This document shows positions 1-5,831 of a stretch of 10,377 bases of DNA, one piece after another. Source of the stretch: CAYTSW01 sp964440605. GTDB lineage: Bacteria > Planctomycetota > Phycisphaerae > Phycisphaerales > UBA1924. The position numbers and the translations under genes were made by a program. The notes under the pieces are model-generated. The model had not been told where the DNA came from and did no database searches. It saw nothing but the letters and a program-made list of their open reading frames with translations. The DNA is taken from contig CAYTSW010000100.1 in NCBI GenBank assembly GCA_964440605.1, positions 1 through 10,377 on the forward strand. The letters are read 5' to 3'. Every line of letters begins with the position of its first letter. The stretch's first letter is position 1.

Positions 1-623
1 ATCGCCTTGACCAGGCCTTCCTCGGCATCGGGGTGAAGCGAGGTGGCATACGCGCGCGGCTCGGTCCGGCGGTACGAAAACGCCGCCTGCGCGTGCAGTA
101 TCTTGCTGTCGGCGGTCATCAGGTAGCCGTCGGTGCCGGGCGTGAGCCGGTTGCGGCCCTGGCCCTGCTGATCCACAGGCCGGCCCGGGTCGTACCCGCC
201 GGGCATGAAGTCACGCGCGAGCTGCTGCTGAACCTGCGCCGTCGAGACCTTCACGATCTCGCCGAACCCCCTGGGCAGGCTCAGGACCGGGCCGGGCTGT
301 AACGGCTCACCCACGATCTCACCGAAGCGCACGCGCAGGCCCAGCTCGCTCTCGTTGACCTGCTGAAAACCGCTCAGCGCAAAGAGAATGACCATGATGA
401 CCATCACGCCCTGCAAGAGGCGATAGGTCAGCCCGAGCGCGTCGCCGAGCGACTGGTTCGCGGCTTCGAGCGAAGCGGCGCGGACCGCGCGGGCGTCTTC
501 CTCACGGAGCCGCGCCGAAGCAGCGCGACGCGGCGCTTCGACGGGCATCGCCTCGATCGACTCATCTCCGTGGAGCCGCCCGTCTTCGGGCGGGAGATGC
601 GTGTCGTTGGAGTCCTGCGTCAC
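1..623 (-). CDS. hflK: HflK-like SPFH membrane protein, C-terminus cut by window edge
   Basis: The first 207 residues are present; the gene runs off the left edge. The start is a GTG whose last two bases form part of the TGA stop of the upstream hflC-like gene (GTGA overlap), so the two are translationally coupled. Residues 1-65 are a polar, acidic and Pro/Arg-rich cytoplasmic tail, as in HflK. Residues 68-84 (LLQGVMVIMVILFALSG) form one membrane anchor. The SPFH domain then opens with QQVNESELGLRVRFGEIV and a PGPVLSLP segment matching the usual 'PGLHFKLP'. HflK and HflC form a large inner-membrane assembly that encloses and modulates the FtsH protease in well-studied bacteria. The name rests on the N-terminal architecture and on pairing with hflC; the C-terminal half that would confirm it lies outside the window. 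No stop interrupts the frame to position 1. Confidence 0.85.
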   Translation of the reverse strand, partial: MTQDSNDTHLPPEDGRLHGDESIEAMPVEAPRRAASARLREEDARAVRAASLEAANQSLGDALGLTYRLLQGVMVIMVILFALSGFQQVNESELGLRVRFGEIVGEPLQPGPVLSLPRGFGEIVKVSTAQVQQQLARDFMPGGYDPGRPVDQQGQGRNRLTPGTDGYLMTADSKILHAQAAFSYRRTEPRAYATSLHPDAEEGLVKA

Positions 624-1621
624 TCAGAGCCCTCCTCATCGTCGGCGTCGCTGTTCTGCGGGGTCTGCTGTTCCCGGCCGATCGCCTCGATCTTCTCCAA
701 CGCGCCCGGGTCAAAGAGCCGCGTGCCGAACATCGTCGTCGGCAGGATGAGCGTGGCGCGCCGCCCCAGCCCGTCGCGGATGAGTTCGAGTTGCGCGAGG
801 AACTCAGCCAGCTCCGGCGCTCCGGCTTGCGCGGCGTAGAACGGGGCGGCCGCGCGTTCGCCTCGGGCGCGCTGCTGTCCCGCCTGAACGTTCGCAAACG
901 CTTCGATGCGCTGCGCCTGGCTTTCTGCCTGGGCCCGCAGCGAAGCCGCCTCGGCCTCCCCTTCGGCCTGAAGAGCCGACGAGATCGTCGCCCGCTCGCC
1001 CCGCATCGCCTCGAAGATCTGCTCCGTCACGTCCTGCGGCACCATCAACTCGTTGATCCCGACGAGGCCGATCGCGATGCCGTATGAGCTCACCTCCCCG
1101 CCGCCCTCTTCCGACGGGGCCTCGAGCCGGCGCAGGATCGCGGCCTCAAGATCGTCGAGCCGCGACGCCTCGGGTCCCGCCGCGAGCAGCTCGTTGAAGC
1201 GGAAACGCGATACCTCGCTCATCGCGCTGCGGAAGAGTTCCCGCAGGGTCTTCTCCGCCTCGATGTATTGCTCAGCAGCACCCGGGCCAGCTTCTTGGCG
1301 GAAGCGCTGGTAGAAGGTCCGGGGATCCGAGACGCGCCATGTCAGGAACCCGCCCACGACGACGGGCCGCTGGTCCGCGGTCGTCTGTTGTTCCGGCACC
1401 CGCTCGAGGAACCGCGCCCGCGTGTCGTAGACCGTGACGTTCTGGATCGGCGCCGGGAGTTTGAACTCCAGACCGGGCTCGAGGATCACGCTGTCCTCGC
1501 CCGCCTTGCCGAACGTCGTGACGACGGCGGCGTCGGTGAACCGGACCGTGTAGGTCGTCATGAAGAGGACAAAGCCTGCGACAATGATCGCGGCGACGAC
1601 GCCGAGCAGTACGTTGCGCAC
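620..1621 (-). CDS. hflC: HflC-like SPFH membrane protein
   Basis: This 333-residue protein is close to the usual HflC length. Residues 4-23 (VLLGVVAAIIVAGFVLFMTT) are a single N-terminal membrane anchor. The SPFH domain follows to about residue 200: AAVVTTFGKAGEDSVILEPG, then FKLPAPIQNVTVYDTRARFL, and GIAIGLVGINELMVPQDVTE. A long Ala/Glu/Arg coiled-coil helix (MRGERATISSALQAEGEAEA onward) comes next, and the end carries LELIRDGLGRRATLILPTTM, the form seen in HflC proteins. The tail is acidic (SDADDEEGSE). The start is GTG, three bases after the stop of the 690-residue SPFH gene, with GGAAGG about ten bases upstream. The product is expected in the inner membrane, complexed with HflK and possibly FtsH. 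Family membership is clear from sequence; the regulatory role is by analogy only. Confidence 0.9.
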   Translation of the reverse strand: MRNVLLGVVAAIIVAGFVLFMTTYTVRFTDAAVVTTFGKAGEDSVILEPGLEFKLPAPIQNVTVYDTRARFLERVPEQQTTADQRPVVVGGFLTWRVSDPRTFYQRFRQEAGPGAAEQYIEAEKTLRELFRSAMSEVSRFRFNELLAAGPEASRLDDLEAAILRRLEAPSEEGGGEVSSYGIAIGLVGINELMVPQDVTEQIFEAMRGERATISSALQAEGEAEAASLRAQAESQAQRIEAFANVQAGQQRARGERAAAPFYAAQAGAPELAEFLAQLELIRDGLGRRATLILPTTMFGTRLFDPGALEKIEAIGREQQTPQNSDADDEEGSE

Positions 1622-1624
1622 GGG

Positions 1625-3697
1625 TCAGTTTCCTTCCAAGGGTTGGTTGGCTTCCTCAACCGCGTCGAGGACGCCCGCGCCCGTGAGGTCGGGGTTGATT
1701 TCCTTCTGATCGATGGTCACGCGGATTTCGAAGGGCGAGATCCACACGCGCTTGCCCTGCGCGGCCTCCTGCAACGCCTCCACATAGCGCTGGGCCTTGA
1801 AGGTCTCGGGCGCAGCGCGGAAGGCTCGCACCAGCCCCTGCCACGCTTCGGCCCGCGCGCGCTCCGAGAGCACACGCGACCAGCGGTCGGCCCGAGCCCG
1901 CGCCACTTCGATCGACGCTTCGCCCCCCGCGTCCAGCAGCAGGTCCTGAACACGCTTCTCCGCTTCCGCCAGACGCACCTGCTCCTCGCCCGAAGCGTCC
2001 GGACCCACCGACTCGCGGATCGCGTCGAGCTCCTCGAGAGCCTCGACGAGCGACTCGGCCAACTCGATATCGCCCACGACCGCCGACAGCGTGCGGATGC
2101 GCAGCGCCTGCGCCTGCGAAACCAGAGCATCGCGGAAGTAACGCGCCCCCTCCACCCGCTCGAAGTCCGTCGCGGTCTCCTGCGGCGGGCGGAAACCCTG
2201 CAACCCGACGAACAACAGCTCCACGCCCGCGTCCATCGCGTCGTACGCCGACTGGATCCGAAGACGCAGCGCGTCTTCCAACTCCGCTCGACGCGGGCCG
2301 AGCAAACCCTCGAGGTCATGCAGCAACATGAACCGCGTCACCTCACGCGCCGCGGCGGCCTCGAGCACGGAGCGCCGCACCGCTTCAGGATCGTCCGACG
2401 GTCCGTCCTGACCGAGCCCCAGGTAGTCTCGCAGCGAGCGGACGACGTAGTGCACCGGCACCTCGCCCGCGGCCAGAGCGACAGCGTTCTCATCGCCCAG
2501 ACCCCCGCTCGTGCTGGCGGCACGCACGAGCAGCAGTTCCTGACCCGTCGGGCTCTGCGTCGTCCACAGCAGCGGCTCCGACTCGTCCGTCGCCATCGGT
2601 GAGCCGATGAGGATGCGCTGCATCGACCGCGCCGGAAACCGCTCGACCTTCGCGAAGGGCCAGGGCTTCTTGAACACAAGGCCCGAGTCGAGCTCCTCGC
2701 CCACGACCTGCCCGCCGTCGAGCAGCAGCGCCCGCTCGTGGGGCTGCACCACGACCACCGCTGTCAGCAGCCAGAGCGTGAGGCCGCAGAGCACCGCCAG
2801 CCCGATGATCGAGCGGCTGACGAGCTTGTAGAACCACGTCGAAGAGACATCGAAGCCGAACTGGTAGTTGATCGCCTCGGAGATCGACTCCGCCAGGCGG
2901 TCGGGCGCCGCGAGGAAGGCGAGCACGCGCGAGTCGAACGCCGGACGCAGGAACTCGCCGGCTTTGCGCGGGCGATAGATCGTCAGCACGAAGTTGAGCA
3001 GGATCTCGAGCCCGAGCAGCCCCATCAGCACGTCGATGACAACGGGGACATACTTCAAGGGCCAGACCGCGATGTCCGCGATCGCGAGAAAGTGCGCAAG
3101 GGCGAGGATCGCGCCAACCAGCGCCGCGCCCACCGCCGACGCCGCGCCGGCGTTGAGCAGCGACCACACACGCTGCTTGGCCATCCCCGCGACGAACCGC
3201 CCCAGCACGAAGCCCGCGGCCGCCAGCCCCACCCCGATCCCGATACCCCAGCCCGGCTCGCCCGGCCCCACGAAGGGCGTGCGCTCGGCGTACTCGCTCA
3301 GATCGGTCCCGAATCGGACCAGGCAGCTTGTGATGAATCCACCGGCGACCAGAAGAGAAAGCGTCGGGAGAAACCACTTATGCATCCAGGCGAGCCGGTC
3401 CGCCTGCACACGCTCACCCGACTCGTCCTCGAAGACGGAGGTCTCGGCCATGCCCGACTGGCGGTACGCCTCGTTCTCGAGCGCTTCGAGGCGCTCGCGC
3501 TTGTGCTGGTGGAAGACCAGCGCAACCCCGAACCACACGGGCACGCCCAGCAGCACGAGGATCGAGCCCGCCATCGCACCGCGATCGGGTCCGAAGATGC
3601 CGTAGAGCAGCAACGCGACGCCGAGCACGACCTGAGCGATCAGGCCGATGATGCTGACGGTCACCGCACGTTGATAGGAGAGATGATCGGCGTTCAT
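1625..3697 (-). CDS. Seven-pass membrane protein with C-terminal HflK-like SPFH domain
   Basis: 690 residues. The N-terminal half has about seven hydrophobic segments (roughly 13-34, 41-63, 109-127, 150-171, 180-205, 217-240 and 293-317), where normal HflK/HflC have one. From residue 315 a canonical SPFH domain begins: VVVVQPHERALLLDGGQVVG, FKKPWPFAKVERFPARSMQ, then VELLFVGLQGFRPPQ near 492-506. Residues 545-625 are Ala/Glu/Arg-rich and probably coiled coil. AAPETFKAQRYVEALQEAAQ (628-647) and KRVWIS match the HflK C-terminal pattern 'APEVTRERLYLETMEEVL', so this looks like an HflK-type SPFH module fused behind a polytopic membrane domain. It leads the operon, three bases ahead of hflC, and starts at ATG with only a weak ribosome site (GGAG 14 bases upstream). 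I do not recognise the N-terminal membrane domain. A scaffold or anchor for the downstream HflKC assembly is inference. Confidence 0.88.
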   Translation of the reverse strand: MNADHLSYQRAVTVSIIGLIAQVVLGVALLLYGIFGPDRGAMAGSILVLLGVPVWFGVALVFHQHKRERLEALENEAYRQSGMAETSVFEDESGERVQADRLAWMHKWFLPTLSLLVAGGFITSCLVRFGTDLSEYAERTPFVGPGEPGWGIGIGVGLAAAGFVLGRFVAGMAKQRVWSLLNAGAASAVGAALVGAILALAHFLAIADIAVWPLKYVPVVIDVLMGLLGLEILLNFVLTIYRPRKAGEFLRPAFDSRVLAFLAAPDRLAESISEAINYQFGFDVSSTWFYKLVSRSIIGLAVLCGLTLWLLTAVVVVQPHERALLLDGGQVVGEELDSGLVFKKPWPFAKVERFPARSMQRILIGSPMATDESEPLLWTTQSPTGQELLLVRAASTSGGLGDENAVALAAGEVPVHYVVRSLRDYLGLGQDGPSDDPEAVRRSVLEAAAAREVTRFMLLHDLEGLLGPRRAELEDALRLRIQSAYDAMDAGVELLFVGLQGFRPPQETATDFERVEGARYFRDALVSQAQALRIRTLSAVVGDIELAESLVEALEELDAIRESVGPDASGEEQVRLAEAEKRVQDLLLDAGGEASIEVARARADRWSRVLSERARAEAWQGLVRAFRAAPETFKAQRYVEALQEAAQGKRVWISPFEIRVTIDQKEINPDLTGAGVLDAVEEANQPLEGN

Positions 3698-3914
3698 GCA
3701 AACTCGCCACGCTCCGGAAGCAGGTGAGAAGAAAGCGTCCCAACGTCACGCGGGGCCGACGCGCACGCCAACCCTGCGCTCGCTCTGCAACCCGCTCGCG
3801 CGGCTCCTCGCCGCGGAAGCAGTAACGCTCCGTCCGGACCCTCCTCCAGACCCCCCTTCACCGGGCCATCCGAGCCTGCCGGCATCGCGGTTCGCCCCGG
3901 CGTTGGTCGAGCCT

Positions 3915-3943
3915 ATTCTGCCCGTCGCCGCCGGTCACGTCCA
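3915..3943 (-). promoter_or_regulatory. Candidate sigma70-type promoter of the SPFH operon
   Basis: Read on the minus strand, TGGACG (3943-3938) and CAGAAT (3920-3915) each match four of six bases of the TTGACA and TATAAT consensus, with the ideal 17-base spacer. Transcription would start near 3908 and run into the 690-residue SPFH gene after a leader of about 210 bases. The call is by eye in GC-rich DNA, where such matches are less common by chance but still occur. Confidence 0.3.
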
Positions 3944-4025
3944 CCGGGACGCGAGTCCGTGCCACGGCCCGGCTGACCAACAGGCCTCGAAGCCGCAATC
4001 TGTGCAGTCCCAGTACGCCCCCATC

Positions 4026-4058
4026 CCGCGAACGGTTCGCGGCTTTCGAGTGTTCGCG
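4026..4058. promoter_or_regulatory. Candidate operator: 17-base odd palindrome plus a third half-site
   Basis: CCGCGAAC (4026-4033), one central G, and GTTCGCGG (4035-4042) form a perfect inverted repeat. GTTCGCG recurs at 4052-4058, 17 bases downstream of its first copy in the same orientation. The site lies in the gap between the divergently transcribed SPFH operon and the permease gene, where a shared regulator would bind. A DNA hairpin with a one-base loop cannot form well, so a protein-binding dyad is the better reading. No regulator gene is visible nearby. Confidence 0.35.
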
Positions 4059-4190
4059 AGCGGCGGGGGAGAAGAGGATACGGCAACCGCGCAGCCCGCG
4101 GCGTCGAAGGGCTGATGGCCTCGCTACCCTCTGCCACCCGCACGCTTCATCCGCCGCCGACGCCGATCGAGCGACAACGAGACACGCGCC

Positions 4191-5543
4191 ATGCCCGCAC
4201 AGCTCCTTGCCATCGCACGCAACACCTTCACCGAGAGCGTGCGCCAACCCATCTACTTCATTATCATCTTCCTGTCCGGAATCCTGCAGGTCTTCAACAC
4301 CACCCTCAGCCACTACTCCATGGAGTACTCGGCCGAGACCGAAGTCGTCAAAGACGACAAGATCCTCCTCGACGTCGGCCTCGCGACCGTCCTCGTCGCC
4401 TGCACCCTCCTCGCCGCCTTCACCGCCACCAGCGTCCTCTCACGCGAGATCGAGAACCGCACCGCCCTCACCGTGGTCTCCAAACCCGTCGGGCGCCCGC
4501 TCTTCGTGCTTGGCAAGTACCTCGGCGTCGCGGCCGCACTGATGATGGCCGCCGTCATCATGCTCACCTTCTTCTACTTCGCCCTCCGCCACGGCGTGAT
4601 GTCCACCGTCCGCGACCCCTACCACGGGCCCGTCCTCACCTTCTCCATCGGCGCCACACTCCTCGCCATCGGCATCGCCATCTGGACCAACTTTTTCTAC
4701 GGCTGGGTCTTTCCCTCCACCGCATCCTTCGCCCTGCTCTGCCTCCTCCCGCCCGCCTACCTCGCCGCCCTCCCCCTCGACCCCGGCTGGGCGCTCCAGC
4801 CCTTCCTCGCAGACGTCAAGCCCCAGGTCCTGCTCGCCTCCGCCGCGGTGCTGCCATCCATCCTTGTCCTGACCGCGGTCGCGATCACAGCCTCCACGCG
4901 CCTGGGACAGGTCATGACGATCGTCATCTCGGCGGCGGTCTTCGTCGCCGGCCTGCTCTCCAACTACCTCATCGGGCGCTTCGCCTACCAGAACACCCAC
5001 ATCGCACGCGTCGAGTCTGTCGAGATCCCGCTCGACGAGCCCACCCTCACCGACGCGGGCGACTCCGTCACCATCGTCCTCGACGCCATCCCACGCTCCG
5101 ACTTCGACCCCGGCGACCCCGTCTACTACGGCCCCAACCCCAGCGGCATCGCCCTGGCCGTCCCCAACCAGGAGCCCTTCCGGGGCGACCCGACCAACAT
5201 CGCCGACGTCGCCGGCCCCGAAGCGCCCGACGCACTCGTCGTCCGCGACGCCGACGACGAAACGCGCACGTACACCATCGTCAACTCTGGCGGCTTGAAC
5301 GTCGCCCGCCTCCCCCGCGAAGGCGACTACGTCTTCGTCACACCGACCGCGATCAATCCCGCGGCCATCGCTGTCTGGAGCGCCATCCCGAACCTCCAGT
5401 CCTTCTGGCTCATCGACGCGGTGACCCAGGGCCACGACATCCCGCCGCGTTACCTCTACCTCGTGTACGCCTACGGCGCCGTGCAGATCACCGGCTTGCT
5501 GGGCTTGGCCGTCTTCCTCTTCCAGAAGCGCGAAGTCGGCTGA
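4191..5543 (+). CDS. ABC-2 type transporter permease with large extracytoplasmic insert
   Basis: 450 residues. SVLSREIENRTALTVVSKPV followed by GRPLFVLGKYLG (81-112) is the hallmark cytoplasmic loop of the ABC-2 permease group that includes NosY-like proteins; it contacts the ATPase. About eight hydrophobic segments are visible (near 21-33, 62-82, 108-131, 150-170, 174-195, 212-233, 239-262 and 427-444). Between the last two lies a soluble stretch of roughly 160 residues (263-426), rich in Asp, Pro and Val and probably beta-structured. With the N-terminus inside, it would face outward. It ends in IPNLQSFWLIDAVTQG, a segment common in this permease group. The substrate cannot be told. No ATP-binding subunit is adjacent: the upstream operon is divergent and the downstream gene convergent. 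The ATG has only a weak GAGA ribosome site. The 3' end lies in the left copy of the repeated 55 bases, next to the assembly gap. Confidence 0.88.
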   Translation: MPAQLLAIARNTFTESVRQPIYFIIIFLSGILQVFNTTLSHYSMEYSAETEVVKDDKILLDVGLATVLVACTLLAAFTATSVLSREIENRTALTVVSKPVGRPLFVLGKYLGVAAALMMAAVIMLTFFYFALRHGVMSTVRDPYHGPVLTFSIGATLLAIGIAIWTNFFYGWVFPSTASFALLCLLPPAYLAALPLDPGWALQPFLADVKPQVLLASAAVLPSILVLTAVAITASTRLGQVMTIVISAAVFVAGLLSNYLIGRFAYQNTHIARVESVEIPLDEPTLTDAGDSVTIVLDAIPRSDFDPGDPVYYGPNPSGIALAVPNQEPFRGDPTNIADVAGPEAPDALVVRDADDETRTYTIVNSGGLNVARLPREGDYVFVTPTAINPAAIAVWSAIPNLQSFWLIDAVTQGHDIPPRYLYLVYAYGAVQITGLLGLAVFLFQKREVG

Positions 5544-5563
5544 TGACGCTCGCGTGCCACGGG
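5509..5563. repeat. Left copy of 55-base sequence flanking the assembly gap
   Basis: These 55 bases are identical to 5664-5718. The copy covers the last codons of the permease (VFLFQKREVG and its stop) plus 20 bases beyond. It ends exactly where the N run begins. This is the expected mark of two contigs that share a terminal k-mer and were joined with a spacer, so the two copies are probably one locus. Confidence 0.9.
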
Positions 5564-5663
5564 NNNNNNNNNNNNNNNNNNNNNNNNNNNNNNNNNNNNN
5601 NNNNNNNNNNNNNNNNNNNNNNNNNNNNNNNNNNNNNNNNNNNNNNNNNNNNNNNNNNNNNNN
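5564..5663. other. Assembly gap of exactly 100 N
   Basis: A run of exactly 100 undetermined bases, the conventional placeholder for a gap of unknown size. Because the 55-base flanks are identical, the true gap may be zero or negative in length. Coordinates to the right may therefore be inflated by about 155 bases. Confidence 0.97.
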
Positions 5664-5718
5664 CCGTCTTCCTCTTCCAGAAGCGCGAAGTCGGCTGATG
5701 ACGCTCGCGTGCCACGGG
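5664..5718. repeat. Right copy of 55-base sequence flanking the assembly gap
   Basis: Begins at the first base after the N run and repeats 5509-5563 without a mismatch. It re-encodes the permease C-terminus (VFLFQKREVG, stop at 5696-5698), which should not be annotated as a second gene fragment. It continues without a break into the hairpin elements, so this copy carries the true downstream context of the permease. Confidence 0.9.
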
Positions 5719-5738
5719 GCGCTCGCAACCCGTGCTTT
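5709..5738 (+). terminator. Hairpin repeat element, copy 1, behind the permease
   Basis: Starts GTGCCACGGG and ends CCCGTGCTTT. CACGGG (5713-5718) pairs with CCCGTG (5729-5734), and CTTT follows the stem. It begins ten bases after the permease stop (right-hand copy, 5698). It matches copy 3 in 26 of 30 positions when copy 3 is reverse-complemented. The position and the short T-run suggest a weak intrinsic terminator for the permease transcript. The perfect stem is only six pairs and the T-run is short, so termination is inference. Confidence 0.45.
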
Positions 5739-5744
5739 GTCATC

Positions 5745-5774
5745 GTGCCACGGGTTGTTCGCAACCGGTGTTCT
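5745..5774 (+). repeat. Hairpin repeat element, copy 2
   Basis: Same orientation as copy 1 and identical to it at 24 of 30 positions, opening with the same GTGCCACGGG. CACGGGTTG (5749-5757) and CAACCGGTG (5762-5770) form a nine-position stem with one G-G mismatch, closed by a TTCG tetraloop. It lies between the two outer copies and may add to a composite, multi-hairpin structure between the convergent genes. Confidence 0.55.
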
Positions 5775-5786
5775 TCGTGCACGCGG

Positions 5787-5816
5787 AAAGCACGGCTTGC
5801 AAGCGAGCCGTGGCAC
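5787..5816 (-). terminator. Hairpin repeat element, copy 3, behind pheS
   Basis: Inverted relative to copies 1 and 2. On the minus strand it starts GTGCCACGG and ends CCGTGCTTT. CACGGCT (5791-5797) and AGCCGTG (5806-5812) form a perfect seven-pair stem, and the loop region includes the palindrome GCTTGCAAGC. On the minus strand the stem is followed by CTTT. It begins 15 bases after the pheS stop, mirroring copy 1 behind the permease, so it is well placed to end the pheS transcript. Confidence 0.5.
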
Positions 5817-5831
5817 ATCCATGACGCGTTC

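Larger units (their letters stand above)
3698..4190. other. Divergent intergenic region without a supported gene
   Basis: About 490 bases separate the starts of the minus-strand SPFH operon and the plus-strand permease. Short open frames exist on both strands, but their products are Arg/Ala/Pro-rich, resemble no family I know, and lack the strong G/C third-position bias of the neighbouring genes. No tRNA cloverleaf was seen. The region holds the candidate promoter and the palindrome listed separately. It also holds one CGTGCCACGG (3958-3967), the core of the hairpin elements found at 5709-5816. Confidence 0.6.

Noticed and set aside
1268..3727. Long plus-strand frames (1268-2602 and 2738-3727) opposite the SPFH genes
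   Set aside because: Both are antisense to genes with clear SPFH motifs and have Arg/His/Asp-rich products without domains.
3694..3885. A 63-codon minus-strand frame whose TGA overlaps the ATG of the 690-residue SPFH gene
   Set aside because: The ATGA overlap is tempting, but about a third of its codons end in A or T, unlike the neighbours. It has no good ribosome site and no recognisable sequence, so an untranslated leader is more likely.
4115..5698. A 527-codon plus-strand frame overlapping the permease and running through the N gap
   Set aside because: It reads the permease gene out of frame, gives an Arg/Pro/His-rich product and depends on the arbitrary length of the N run.
5664..5698. 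A second copy of the permease C-terminus after the gap
   Set aside because: Part of the 55-base contig overlap; it is the same locus read twice, not a gene fragment or duplication.
5709..5816. A possible short CRISPR array
   Set aside because: Only three diverged copies, one inverted, with spacers of unequal size and no cas genes.
4440..5822. A 460-codon minus-strand frame across the permease and the gap
   Set aside because: Antisense to the permease and repeatedly low-complexity (Gly/Asp/Glu/Val); the undetermined bases make the reading frame meaningless.
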